From an uncultured Paraburkholderia sp. (GTDB taxonomy: Bacteria; Pseudomonadota; Gammaproteobacteria; Burkholderiales; Burkholderiaceae): a stretch of 64,000 bases of DNA. The stretch lies in NCBI GenBank assembly GCA_940746715.1, contig CALNWN010000002.1, positions 1-64,000 on the forward strand. Direction: 5' to 3'. Below are positions 9,354-19,595 of the stretch, piece by piece. A program made the position numbers and the translations under genes. How positions within the stretch are numbered: position 1 is the first letter of the stretch; each line of letters starts with the position of its first letter. Under the pieces are notes generated by a model. The model saw only the letters and a program-made list of their open reading frames with translations. It did no database searches and was not told where the DNA came from.

Positions 9354-10535
9354 ATGAATTCCCCCAAGGTCGTGGTTGAAGGGCTGTGCAAGGTGTTCGG
9401 CACTAACCCGAAACAGGCGCTCGGCATGCTGGCAGGAGGCGCTACGAAAGAAGAGGTATTCGCGCGTACCGGCCAGATCGTCGGCGTTCACAACGTGTCC
9501 TTCGAAGTCAAGGAAGGCGAGATCTTCGTGCTGATGGGCCTCTCCGGCTCGGGCAAGTCGACGCTGATTCGCCTCATCAACCGGCTGGTGGAACCATCGG
9601 CAGGCAAGGTACTGATCGACGGGCGCGACGTGGCCAGCGTGCCGCGCTCTGAATTGACGGCACTGCGCCGTAAGGACATGAGCATGGTGTTCCAGTCCTT
9701 CGCGCTGATGCCGCAACGTACGGTGCTGTCCAACGCGGCATTCGGGCTCGAGGTGGCGGGCGTGGGCCGCAAGGAGCGCGAGGCGCGCGCGATGACCGTG
9801 CTCGAGCAGGTCGGCCTCGCACCCTTCGCGCAAAAGCTTCCCGCGCAACTGTCGGGCGGCATGCAGCAGCGCGTGGGCCTCGCGCGGGCGCTGGCGGTCA
9901 ACCCCTCGCTGATGATCATGGACGAAGCGTTCTCCGCGCTCGATCCGCTCAAGCGCAAGGAAATGCAGAACGTGTTGCTGGATCTGCAACGCGAGCAGCA
10001 GCGCACCATCCTGTTCGTGTCGCACGATCTGGAAGAGGCCATGCGCATCGGTACACGCATCGCGATCATGGAAGGCGGCAAGGTGGTGCAGATCGGCACG
10101 CCGCAGGAGATCATCACCAACCCCGCCGACGATTACGTCCGCGCGTTCTTCGAAGGCATCGACACGAGCCGCTATCTGACGGTGGGCGATCTGATGCAGA
10201 CCGATGCGGTGCCGCTCATGCATTCGCACTCGCCGCAGATCGACGCTTCGAGCGTGGCGGCTACGCTGAACGGCAGCGCCGAATACGCGTTCGTGCTCGA
10301 CGGCGAGCGCAAGATTCACGGCTTCGTGTGCCGCGACGAAGCGGGCAATGCGTCGCCGAAACTGAATTACGTCGAGTGCATCCGACGCACCACGCCGCTA
10401 GACGATGTGGTCCAACGCGTGGTCGCGAGCCGCGCGCCCTTGCCGGTCGTCGAAGCGGACGGCTCCTACTGTGGTTCGGTCAACAAGACGAACGTGCTGC
10501 ACGTTCTCACGCGCCATCGAGGTTCCCATGTCTGA
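9354..10535 (+). CDS. proV: Glycine betaine/choline ABC transporter ATP-binding protein
   Basis: ATPase of an OpuA/ProU-type importer, 393 residues. Seen: the ProV-specific N-terminal segment, Walker A GLSGSGKST at residues 62-70, signature LSGGMQQRVGLARAL, Walker B LMIMDEAFSALDP, switch His in FVSHDLEEA, and a C-terminal CBS-like regulatory region. The ATG is preceded by AAAGGAG. It overlaps proW by eight bases and heads an apparent operon proV-proW-regulator-choX. Intact, whereas its permease partner is frameshifted, so the transporter as a whole is probably inactive. Betaine or choline specificity cannot be settled from this subunit; the choX gene downstream favours choline. Confidence 0.9.
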   Translation: MNSPKVVVEGLCKVFGTNPKQALGMLAGGATKEEVFARTGQIVGVHNVSFEVKEGEIFVLMGLSGSGKSTLIRLINRLVEPSAGKVLIDGRDVASVPRSELTALRRKDMSMVFQSFALMPQRTVLSNAAFGLEVAGVGRKEREARAMTVLEQVGLAPFAQKLPAQLSGGMQQRVGLARALAVNPSLMIMDEAFSALDPLKRKEMQNVLLDLQREQQRTILFVSHDLEEAMRIGTRIAIMEGGKVVQIGTPQEIITNPADDYVRAFFEGIDTSRYLTVGDLMQTDAVPLMHSHSPQIDASSVAATLNGSAEYAFVLDGERKIHGFVCRDEAGNASPKLNYVECIRRTTPLDDVVQRVVASRAPLPVVEADGSYCGSVNKTNVLHVLTRHRGSHV

Positions 10536-11429
10536 AATCATTCCACTTGGCGCCTGGGTCGATCACGGCGTTCACTATCTTCTGGACCACGACGCAAAGA
10601 CTTTCGATTCCATCGGCAAGATGATTGAGAGTTTCGCGGCGGTCGTCGAGCATAGTCTGCAAGCGGTGCCGATGTGGGCACTGATGGCATTTTTCGTCGG
10701 CATCGGCTTATGGCGGGTGGGTTGGCGGTTCGCGCTTTTCACCTTGCTCGCCATGCTGCTCATCTACGGCACCGGCTTCTGGGATCAGATGGTGATCACG
10801 CTCGGCCTCACGCTGTCGTCCACGTTCATCAGCCTCGTGCTCGGCGTGCCGCTCGGCATCTGGACCGCCAAGAGCCGCACCGTCGAAATGATGGTGCGCC
10901 CCGTGCTCGATCTGATGCAGACCATGCCAGCATTCGTCTATCTGATTCCGGCCGCCATGCTGTTCGGTCTTGGCCGCGTGCCCGGCATTCTGCCCACCGT
11001 GATCTTCGCGATGCCGCCTGCTGTGCGTCTCACATCGCTCGCATCAAGCATGTGAACCGCGAAATCGTCGAAGCAGGGCAGGCGTTCGGCTGCACGCCGT
11101 GGCAACTGCTGTACAAGGTGCAGTTTCCGAATGCATTGCCGTCGATCATGACCGGTGTCAACCAGACCATCATGATGGCCTTGTCGATGGTGATCATCGC
11201 GTCGATGGTGGGTGCGGGCGGTCTCGGCAACGACGTGCTCGCCAGCATTCAGCGCCTCGATATCGGGCTCGGCTTCGAGAGCGGATTGTCGGTCGTGATG
11301 CTCGCGATCATTCTGGACCGCATCACCGAGAGTTTTGGCCGCTCGCCCGGCATGGCACGTGCGCCGCTGTTCTCGGGGTTGCGCAATCTCATGAAGGTGC
11401 GCCGCGCGCCGGCGGCGCAGCACAGTTGA
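10528..11429 (+). pseudogene. proW: Choline/glycine betaine ABC permease, frameshifted
   Basis: Integral membrane subunit of the ProVWX importer. Seen: hydrophobic helices and the permease sequence VITLGLTLSSTFISLVLGVPLGIW, continuing in a second frame with IVEAGQAFGCTPWQLLYKVQFPNALPSI, the EAA loop that contacts the ATPase. Homologues read LTSLGIKHVNREIVEA; here one G is missing at about 11041, so translation stops at 11055 before the EAA loop. The rest is well conserved, so the lesion is recent or a sequencing error. Confidence 0.85.
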
Positions 11430-11436
11430 GCCGCAC

Positions 11437-12435
11437 ATGAAGCGCGACGCGATCACCCAGCTCGAGGCGCCATCCGATTCGCCGCTTTCACGGCTCGCGC
11501 ACGTTGGTTTCCTGACGTTGCCGAACTTTTCGATGATCGCGTTCACGAGCGCGGTCGAGGTGCTGCGCATGGCCAACTACGTGGGCCGCGCGGAGCACTA
11601 CACGTGGTCGGTGATCACGCCCGACGGCGAGCCGGCGCGAGCGAGCAACGGCATCACGGTGAAGCCCACCGTGACGCTCGCGCAAGCCGGCATGCCGGAC
11701 GTGCTGATCGTCTGCGCCGGCTGGCATGTGCGCGATTACGTGGACGACACGGTCATCGCGTTGCTGCGCGAAGTCGCGGCTCAGGGCATACCGCTTGGCG
11801 GCATCTGCACCGGACCCTACGCGCTCCTCGCCGCAGGCCTGCTCGACGGCTATCGCTGCACGGTGCATTGGGAAGACATGTCGCCGCTGCACAAGAGCTA
11901 TCCGCATATGCGTTTCGCCGACGAGCTCTTTGTGATCGACCGCGATCGCATGACCTGCACGGGCGGCACCGCGCCGCTCGATCTGATGCTGAACCTGGTC
12001 GGCATGCGTCTCGGCCATGCGGTGGCGGCGCAGGTGTCCGAGCAGTTCATCGTGGAGAGGATTCGCGGTTCGACGGACTACCAGCACATTCCCGTCGATG
12101 CACGCGTCGGCTTCACACGCGCCGAGCTGATCGAAGTCGTGCGGCTGATGGAGGCGAACATCGAAGAGCCGCTCTCGCTCGACGAACTCGCGCGGCTCGT
12201 GCATCTCTCGCAGCGGCATTTGCAGCGCATGTTCAAGATGTTCCTGAGCGTGTCGCCGACGCATTATTACCTGACGCTGCGTCTGCGGCGCGCGCGTGAA
12301 TTGCTGCGCAACACCGACGCTTCGATTGCACGCGTCACGGCGGTCTGCGGATTTCATTCGCCGTGCCATTTCAGCAAGGCATATCGCGCGCAGTTCGGTC
12401 ATGCGCCGAGCGTCGAGTGGCGGCTGTCGGCATAA
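11437..12435 (+). CDS. GlxA-family AraC-type regulator, GbdR-like
   Basis: Transcription activator of 332 residues: an N-terminal DJ-1/PfpI-like sensory domain (about 20-195, with FTSAVEVLRMANY and ICTGPYALLAAGLL) and a C-terminal AraC helix-turn-helix pair (about 235-330, with LSLDELARLVHLSQRHLQRMF and VCGFHSPCHFSKAYR). This architecture is that of GbdR, which activates glycine betaine and dimethylglycine catabolism in Pseudomonas. Position inside the proV/choX operon and beside the sox genes supports that role. Intact. The ligand assignment is inference. Confidence 0.85.
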   Translation: MKRDAITQLEAPSDSPLSRLAHVGFLTLPNFSMIAFTSAVEVLRMANYVGRAEHYTWSVITPDGEPARASNGITVKPTVTLAQAGMPDVLIVCAGWHVRDYVDDTVIALLREVAAQGIPLGGICTGPYALLAAGLLDGYRCTVHWEDMSPLHKSYPHMRFADELFVIDRDRMTCTGGTAPLDLMLNLVGMRLGHAVAAQVSEQFIVERIRGSTDYQHIPVDARVGFTRAELIEVVRLMEANIEEPLSLDELARLVHLSQRHLQRMFKMFLSVSPTHYYLTLRLRRARELLRNTDASIARVTAVCGFHSPCHFSKAYRAQFGHAPSVEWRLSA

Positions 12436-12481
12436 CAAAACCCGTCACGTATCAACCACCCTGAGACCCTGAGGAACCGCC

Positions 12482-13472
12482 ATGAAACGTTTGTGGGCTG
12501 CGTCGTTGTGCGCGCTGTCTGTGTCGTCCGTCACTTCCATGGTAGCCGCCGAACCTGCGGCCTGCCACGACGTCCGCTTTGCCGACGTCGACTGGTCCGA
12601 CATTGCAGCCACGACCGGGCTTGCGTCGACGGTGCTCGAGGGACTCGGCTACAAGCCGACCAAGAAGATTGCATCGGTGCCGATCACCTTCGCCGGTGTG
12701 AAGAGCAAGCAGATCGACGTATTCCTCGGCTACTGGTCCCCGACCATGGACCCGATGATCGACCCGTTCAAAAAGGCGGGCCAGGTGAATGTGCTGCCGA
12801 CACCGAACCTGACGGGCGCGAAATACACGCTTGCGGTGCCCGATTACGCGTACCAGGCAGGCATCAAGTCGTTTGCCGACATCGCGAAGAACTACGACAA
12901 GCTTGGTGGCAAGATCTATGGCATCGAGCCGGGTAACGACGGCAATGCGCTCATCAAGAAGATGATCGACACGAACCAGTACGGGCTCGGCAAGTTCAAG
13001 CTCGTGGAGTCGAGCGAGGCCGGCAATGCTGGTCGAGGTGAACCGCGCGATCCGCGACAAGAAGCCGATCGTGTTCCTCGGCTGGGAGCCGCATCCGATG
13101 AACGTGCAGATGAAGATAGCAGCCGCCGTACCAGGCGGCGGCCGGGGCGCCCGAGACACGCGTGACTACCTGTCCGGCGGCGACGACGTCTTTGGTCCGA
13201 ACTACGGCGAAGCAAAAGTGATGACGGTCACGCCGACCGATTATTCGACGCGCTGCCCGAACGTTGCGAAACTGGTGTCGAATCTGCACTTCACGACGGA
13301 CATCGAAAACCACGTGATGCTGCCGATCATGAACAAGGTCGACCCGAACAAAGCCGCGCGCGAGTGGCTGAAAGCGAACCCCGCGGTACTCGACCAGTGG
13401 CTCGCGGGCGTCAAGACGTTTGACGGCAAGGATGGCTTGCCGGCTGTGAAGGCGTATGTGGCAGGGAAGTGA
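12482..13472 (+). pseudogene. choX: Choline ABC substrate-binding protein with frameshift and in-frame insertion
   Basis: Periplasmic choline-binding protein of the ChoX/OpuAC class. Seen: signal peptide MKRLWAASLCALSVSS, then CHDVRFADVDWSDIAATT, VFLGYWSPTMDPMI and LSGGDDVFGPNYG, all family hallmarks. Two lesions: an extra A near 13025 (homologues read EAGMLVEV) breaks the frame after about 180 residues, and a 45-base insertion at 13119-13163 adds fifteen foreign codons between MNVQMKI and DYLSGG without shifting the frame. The insertion contains the palindromic element described separately. The ATG follows GAGGAACCGCC. Other OpuAC proteins bind choline in an aromatic box; I did not verify every box residue. 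Confidence 0.87.
13119..13163 (+). repeat. 45-bp insertion carrying a 40-bp palindromic element (copy 1)
   Basis: Positions 13122-13161 match 58915-58954 (reverse complement) at 39 of 40 bases. Structure: arms GCCGCCG and CGGCGGC around a seven-base loop, followed by CGGGGCGCCCGAGACACGC, which includes the palindrome GGCGCC. Here it encodes AAAVPGGGRGARDTR inside choX. Confidence 0.75.
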
Positions 13473-13480
13473 TGGATGTT

Positions 13481-13509
13481 TTTTCGCGCCGCGCGATGCG
13501 GCGCGAAAA
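13481..13509. other. Hairpin after choX
   Basis: Perfect 12-base arms TTTTCGCGCCGC and GCGGCGCGAAAA around GCGAT just downstream of the choX stop. The T run lies on the 5' side of the stem on either strand, so it lacks the 3' U tract of a classical intrinsic terminator. It may still stabilise the choX message. Confidence 0.45.
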
Positions 13510-13683
13510 CTCCTGCGGCTGGATGCGATTCACGGGTCGGCTGCAGATTCGACTCATGAATAGAGGGCTCAAATCTAAGGGTGTAGTAAAAAACCCTTGA
13601 ATCAGCGGGTCAAATCGCCTGAGCCCGCCCCGGAAACGTCCGTCATAGTCCGCACCGGATTCCGCCTCTGCTGCCGTGCCGCG

Positions 13684-13992
13684 CTGCTCGAATGCCCCTG
13701 GTGCGGGCCACGCGCCGAAACCGAATTTTCCTGCGGTGTCGAGCGGACATCATGCGCCCGCTCGACACCGAAAAACTCACCGACAAGGAATGGGGCGACT
13801 ACCTGTTCATGCGCAAGAATCCACGCGGCGTGCATCGCGAGCAATGGATGCATACGCAAGGCTGCCGCCGCTGGTTCAAGGCGCAGCGCGACAACGGTGA
13901 GCTACGAGATCCAGGGCTACGAGACGTTCGACCGTCCGCAACTCAAGATGGATAGAAACGAGGGCAATGCACAAGAGGGCAAGACGCAATGA
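13684..13992 (+). pseudogene. soxD: Sarcosine oxidase delta subunit, two frameshifts
   Basis: Small zinc-binding subunit of heterotetrameric sarcosine oxidase. Seen: CPWCGPRAETEF with its zinc cysteines, then in a second frame LTDKEWGDYLFMRKNPRGVHREQW and GCRRWFKAQRD, then back in the first frame SYEIQGYE. One base is missing near 13743 and one added near 13899; together they restore the frame but scramble about fifty residues. The normal ATG before LLECPW is not present (GCG CTG CTC). It overlaps soxA by the ATGA at 13989. The soxB gene expected upstream is absent. Confidence 0.8.
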
Positions 13993-16988
13993 GCCAGAAA
14001 GACCGACTCCCGAATGGCGGGCGCATCAACCGCGCATTGCCGCTCACGTTCACATTCAACGGCCGCCAGTATCAGAGCTATCAGGGCGACACGCTCGCTT
14101 CGGCGCTGCTCGCCAACGGCCTGCATTTCGTGGCGCGCAGCTGGAAATATCACCGGCCGCGCGGCATCGTGACCGCGGGTGTGGAAGAGCCGAATGCCGT
14201 CGTGCAGCTCGAAACGGGCGCGTACACCGTGCCGAACGCGCGCGCCACCGAAGTCGAGCTGTATCAGGGGCTCGTGGCGAACAGCGTGAATGCGAAGCCG
14301 AGCATCGAGAAGGATCGCATGGCGGTCAACCAGAAGATCGCGCGTTTCATTCCCGCGGGCTTCTACTACAAGACCTTCATGTGGCCGCGCAAGTTTTGCG
14401 CCGAAATATGAGGAAGTGATCCGCGACGCGGCTGGCCTCGGCAAGGCGCCCGAACAACTCGACGCCGATCGCTACGACAAGTGCTTCGCGCATTGCGACG
14501 TGCTGGTGGTCGGCGGCGGACCGACGGGTCTCGCAGCCGCGCATGCGGCGGCGCTCTCCGGCGCGCGCGTCACGCTCGTCGACGATCAGCCCGAGCTGGG
14601 CGGCTTGCTGCTGTCGTGCCGCGCCGAGATCGACGGCAAGCCGGCTTTGCAATGGGTGCACAAGATCGAAGACGAACTGCGGCAAATGCCCGACGTGAAG
14701 ATCCTGTCGCGCAGCACTGCATTCGGCTATCAGGACCACAACCTCGTGACGGTGACGCAGCGTCTCACCGACCATCTGCCTGTGTCGCAACGCAAGGGCA
14801 CGCAGGAGCTGATGTGGAAAATCCGCGCCAAACGCGTGATTCTCGCGACCGGCGCGCATGAGCGGCCGATTGTGTTCGGCAACAACGATCTGCCCGGCGT
14901 GATGCTCGCGTCGGCCGTGTCGACGTATCTGCATCGCTATGCGGTGCTGCCGGGCCGCGACGCCGTCGTCTTCACGAATAACGACGACGGTTATCAATGT
15001 GCGCTCGACCTGAAGGCGGCCGGCGCGCAGGTGACGGTGATCGACCCGCGCGGGCGAATCGAAGGGCACGCTGCCCGCGCTCGCACGCCGCTATGGCGTG
15101 AAGGTGATCAGCGGAGCGGTCATCACGGCGGCGCACGGTAAATTGCGCGTGGCATCCCTGGATGTGGCGTCGTATGCGAATGGTCAGGTCGGCGCAAAGC
15201 AAAGCGAATTGACCTGCGACCTCGTCGCGATGTCCGGCGGCTGGAGCCCCGTGCTGCATCTGTTCGCGCAATCGGGCGGCAAGGCGCACTGGCATGATCA
15301 GAAGGCCTGTTTCGTGCCGGGCAAGGCGATGCAGGCAGAGACGAGCATCGGCGCCTGCAACGGCGATTTCACGCTGGGGCAGGGCATTCGCTTCGCTGTC
15401 GATGCGGGCGTCGAAGCGGCGCGTGCCGCGGGTCATATCGTCAAGCGGCCGAACGCGGTGCAGGTTGCCGAGATCAGCGAAGCGAAGATGCAGCCGCTGT
15501 GGCTCGTCGGCGGACGCGAACTCGCCACGCGCGGGCCGAAGCAGTTCGTGGACTTCCAGAACGACGTCTCCGCCGCGGACATTTTCCTTGCCGCGCGAGG
15601 GCTTCGAGTCGGTGGAACACATGAAGCGTTATACCGCGATGGGCTTCGGCACCGATCAGGGCAAGCTCAGCAACATCAACGGCATGGCGATTCTCGCGCA
15701 GGCGCTCGGCAAGACGATTCCCGAAACCGGCACGACGACGTTCCGCCCCAACTACACGCCTGTGACCTTCGGCACGTTCGCGGGACGCGAGCTGGGCGAG
15801 TTTCTCGATCCGGTGCGCAAGACCGCGGTGCACGAATGGCACGTGGAAAACGGCGCGGAATTCGAGGACGTCGGCAACTGGAAGCGTCCCTGGTACTTCC
15901 CGAAGAAGGGTGAAGACCTGCATGCGGCCGTCGCGCGCGAATCGCTCGCGGTGCGCACGAGCGTCGGCATTCTGGATGCCTCGACACTCGGCAAGATCGA
16001 CATTCAGGGGCCCGATTCGGCGAAGCTGCTCAACTGGGTCTATACGAATCCGTGGAGCAAGCTCGAAGTCGGCAAGTGCCGCTACGGCCTGATGCTCGAC
16101 GAAAACGGCATGATTTTCGACGACGGCGTGACGGTGCGTCTCGGCGAACAGCACTATATGATGACGACCACCACCGGCGGCGCCGCGCGCGTGCTGACCT
16201 GGCTCGAACGCTGGCTGCAGACGGAATGGCCGGACATGCGAGTGCGTCTCGCATCGGTCACGGATCACTGGGCGACTTTCGCCGTGGTCGGCCCGAACAG
16301 CCGCAAGGTATTGCAGAAGGTCTGCCAGGACATCGACTTCGCAAACGCAGCATTTCCGTTCATGAGCTATCGGGAAGGCACGGTGGCGGGCGCGGCCTCG
16401 CGTGTGATGCGCATCAGCTTCTCGGGCGAACTCGCGTATGAAGTGAACGTGCCGGCGAATGTGGGGCGCGCAGTGTGGGAGGCGTTGATGGCCGCGGGCG
16501 CGGAATACGACATCACGCCCTACGGCACGGAAACGATGCACGTGTTGCGGGCGGAGAAGGGCTACATCATCGTGGGCCAGGATACCGACGGTTCCATGAC
16601 GCCTTACGACCTCGGCATGGGCGGGCTCGTCGCGAAGTCGAAAGACTTCCTCGGCAAGCGTTCGCTCACGCGCTCGGACACTGCAAAGGCGGGTCGCAAG
16701 CAACTCGTCGGACTGCTCGCGGACGACCCGAAGTTCGTGATACCGGAAGGCTCGCAGATCGTCGCGGGTCCGTTCCAAGGCGATACCGCGCCGATGCTCG
16801 GCCATGTCACGTCGAGCTACTTCAGCCCGATCCTGAAGCGCTCGATCGCGATGGCTGTCGTGAAGGGCGGACTCGACAAGATCGGCGAAACGGTCACGAT
16901 CCCGCTTTCCAGCGGCAAACAGATAGCAGCGAAGATCACCAGCTCGGTGTTCTACGACAGCGAAGGAGCGCGTCAACATGTGGAATGA
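13989..16988 (+). pseudogene. soxA: Sarcosine oxidase alpha subunit, three frameshifts
   Basis: Large subunit (about 1000 residues) that oxidises sarcosine to glycine and passes the methyl group to tetrahydrofolate. Seen in order: N-terminal 2Fe-2S-like fold domain (FNGRQYQSYQGDTLASALLANG), FAD/NAD domain with VLVVGGGPTGLAAAHAA, and a C-terminal GcvT-like aminomethyltransferase domain from about VGILDASTLGKIDIQGPDS. Lesions: two bases lost near 14396 (stop at 14411), one gained near 15072, two lost near 15599 in a GCGCGCG tract. Conservation between lesions is excellent. It overlaps soxG by eleven bases. Confidence 0.88.
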
Positions 16989-17634
16989 AACCAAAGCGGC
17001 GGCCTCGGTCGTCGATCGCGCCGTTGGCAGGCAAACCGGCGTATGGCAGGAGTCGCCGCTCGTAGGCGCGGATGCGTTGCTGAAGAAACATCAGGCAGTG
17101 GCGACCTCTGCGTTCCGATTGGGCGAGCGGCCGTTCCTCGAACTCGTCAACGTGCGCGGCGATACGCGCGACACCGCGTTCGTGCAGGCGGTGCAACAGG
17201 TGCTCGGCTGCAAGCCGCCGGAGAAGCCCAACACCGTCGCGCGGCAACGGGGCTACGACATGTTGTGGCTCGGTCCCGACGAGTGGCTCGTGCGCTCGGC
17301 AACGGCGCACGATGCGACTCGCACCGCGCCGTTGCAAGCCGCACTCGGCGCTTCGTTTACAGGGGTTTTCGCGTCGGCGGTGGATATCGGCAGCGGCTAT
17401 ACGGTGCTCGAAATCAGCGGCACGCGCACGCGTGAAGTGCTGTCGCGCGGCTGCCCGCTCGACCTTCATCCGAAGCTGTTCGGCGAAGGGCAGTGCGCGC
17501 AAAGCCACTATTTCAAGGCATCCATCACGCTCGTGCCCACAGGCGCTGACAGTTTCGACATCGTCGTGCGCCGCAGCTTCGCGGACTACTTCGTGAAGAT
17601 CACGCTCGATGCAGCCGAGCCGCTGATGTCGTGA
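16978..17634 (+). CDS. soxG: Sarcosine oxidase gamma subunit
   Basis: Small subunit (218 residues) of heterotetrameric sarcosine oxidase, structurally related to the GcvT fold. Seen: ESPLVGADALLKKH, ELVNVRGDTRDTAF, YDMLWLGPDEWLV and GCPLDLHPKLFGEGQCAQSH, diagnostic of SoxG. Its ATG overlaps the end of soxA, implying translational coupling. The frame is intact, but with soxB absent and soxA and soxD broken it can hardly form an enzyme. A hairpin follows directly. Confidence 0.88.
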   Translation: MWNETKAAASVVDRAVGRQTGVWQESPLVGADALLKKHQAVATSAFRLGERPFLELVNVRGDTRDTAFVQAVQQVLGCKPPEKPNTVARQRGYDMLWLGPDEWLVRSATAHDATRTAPLQAALGASFTGVFASAVDIGSGYTVLEISGTRTREVLSRGCPLDLHPKLFGEGQCAQSHYFKASITLVPTGADSFDIVVRRSFADYFVKITLDAAEPLMS

Positions 17635-17638
17635 TACA

Positions 17639-17673
17639 GCGAGCGGTGTCACCATGCACCGCTCGCGGCTTTT
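17639..17673 (+). terminator. Probable terminator after soxG
   Basis: Arms GCGAGCGGTG and CACCGCTCGC (10 bp, perfect) around TCACCATG, followed by GGCTTTT. The U tract is short, so termination may be partial. Confidence 0.55.
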
Positions 17674-17689
17674 GCGCCGCGCGACCCTC

Positions 17690-17951
17690 ATGACGTCCAC
17701 TCGTGTCGTTACCGCGCGCTTCACCGAGCGCGCGTGCCAGCAGCGCGACGCCGATGCCGCGCTCGCGCTGCTCGATCGAAGCATGCTGCTGCGGCACCGG
17801 CGCATCGCGCTGATCCGCTATCTGCACGCGCAGCAACTGGGCGCGCCGTTGCAGGAGCGGCATCATCAATACGTGCAGAAGATTGCCGCGCTTGAGCGCG
17901 GAGGCGCTCGCGCGCATTGCCGGCGCCGCGCGGGCGCGCTTGCGTCGATAG
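17690..17951 (+). pseudogene. Small hypothetical protein, frameshifted
   Basis: Not a recognised family. The first frame reads a plausible helical protein (MTSTRVVTARFTERACQQRD, later LRHRRIALIRYLHAQQLG); after an apparent extra T near 17888 the neighbouring frame gives LSAEALARIAGAARARLRR and a TAG at 17949. Corrected length would be about 86 residues, rich in Arg, Ala and Leu. It follows soxG. The call rests on codon pattern only. Confidence 0.4.
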
Positions 17952-18097
17952 TCCGTGCACTTCGCGTCGGCACGAACGACGCGCTTGTTCCATCCGGATG
18001 ACGTATTCCTTCTATGTGGCGGTTTTATGTCGGCGTCTACTGAATGAGCCGATCGGCATATCACTTGCGGCCTCCGCCGCATCATTCAGGGGATGCC

Positions 18098-19527
18098 ATG
18101 CCTACCGCTTCTCAGCCTGCCGCCTTTCAGCCTCGCGCCAGTGCAGCTGCGCGACTCGAGCGTCTGCCGTTCTCCGGTTATCACCGGACCATCTTCATCA
18201 TCATTGCCATTGCGTTTTTCTTCGATTCCGTCGATCTCGGCACCATGACGTTCGTGCTGGGCTCGATTAAAACCGAGTTCGGTCTTTCCACTGCAACAGC
18301 CGGGCTTGTCGCGCGCGCGAGCTTCTTCGGCATGGTGGGCGGTGCAGCGGTTGCGGGCCTCCTTGCAGATCGCTTCGGACGTCGCCCGGTTTTTCAGTGG
18401 AGCATGGTGTTGTGGGGCGTTGCATCGTATCTATGCTCGACCGCGCACAGCGTGGAAGCGCTGATTTTCTATCGCGTGCTGCCGGGCTTCGGCATGGGCA
18501 TGGAATTTCCGATTGCGCAGACGCTGCTGTCGGAATTCGTTCCCGCTTCTTCACGCGGGCGTCTGATTGCACTAATGGACGGCTTCTGGCCACTCGGTTT
18601 CATCACGGCGGGCGTAGTGTCGTACTTCGTGCTGCCGAGCTTCGGCTGGCGCACCGAGTTCGCGTTGCTCGCCATTCCGGCCGTATTCGTGCTGATCGTG
18701 CGGCGCGTCGTGCCGGAATCGCCGCGTTGGCTCGAACATCGCGGACGCCTCGGCGAGGCCGACACCATTCTCGCCGAAGTCGAAGCGAAGGTGATGAAGG
18801 CCGCGCGGCTGACTCACTTGCGCGCGCCTGTCATGCTCGCCGAACCGGTCGCGGCCAAGGGCGCCGGCGCGTTTCGCGAGATCTGGAGCGCGGCGTACCG
18901 TCGCCGCACCATCATGGTGTGGACGTTGTGGTTCTTCGCGCTGCTCGGGTTTTACGGACTGACTTCGTGGCTCGGCGCATTGATGCAGCAGGCGGGCTTT
19001 GCGGTGACGAAATCGGTGCTGTATACGGTGCTGATTTCTCTCGGCGGTATTCCGGGCTTTATCTGCGCAGCGTGGCTGGTCGAACGCTGGGGACGTAAGC
19101 CGACCTGCGTGGCGTCGCTGGCGGGCAGCACTGTGATGGCCTATGTGTACGGACCCGCGCTGCATGCGCAAACGCCCACGTTGCTGATCTGCGCAGGACT
19201 CGCGATGCAGTTCTTCCTGTTTGCGATGTGGGGGTGCTTTACACCTACACGCCCGAGCTGTACGGAACGGGTGCGCGCGCAACGGGTTCGGGCTTCGCGT
19301 CGGCGATCGGACGCGTGGGTTCGCTGATCGGACCGTATCTGGTAGGCGTCGTGTTGCCGATGTTCGGACAAGGCGGCGTATTCTCGCTCGGCGCAATGTG
19401 CTTCGTGATTGCGGCCGCGGCTGTCTGGATCCTCGGCATCGAAACACGCGGGCTCGCTCTCGAGACGCTCGTGTCCGAGGCGGTCGAGAGCGACGCGCAA
19501 GGCGTGCTGAGCCCGGCGCGCGAATGA
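18098..19527 (+). pseudogene. MFS transporter (sugar/metabolite:H+ symporter family), frameshifted
   Basis: Twelve-helix major facilitator transporter of about 476 residues when corrected. Seen: FFFDSVDLGTMTFVLGSI in helix 1, the loop motif DRFGRRPVF, the RGRLIALMDGFWPLG segment and ERWGRKP in the second half. One base is missing near 19232 (homologues read MWGVLYTYTPELY), so translation leaves frame for the last two helices. ATG 18098 is preferred over earlier candidates because the family starts near here. Substrate unknown; location between sox and bet genes hints at a methylated amine or betaine. Confidence 0.82.
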
Positions 19528-19595
19528 CGATTCCGAGGCGTGCAGCAGCGTCCCGTTCGGCGCTGCCGCGCGCAACGCGAATCCGCTACGACGAG

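Noticed and set aside
9354..10319. Long open frames antisense to proV and other high-GC genes
   Set aside because: Shadow frames caused by GC-rich third positions; Arg/His-rich translations with no homology pattern.
13481..13509. Hairpin after choX as an intrinsic terminator
   Set aside because: The T run precedes the stem and A residues follow it, so there is no 3' U tract on either strand.
13989..16988. Programmed frameshifting in soxA
   Set aside because: Three separate shifts without slippery heptamers or downstream structures, matching the general pattern of indels in the window.
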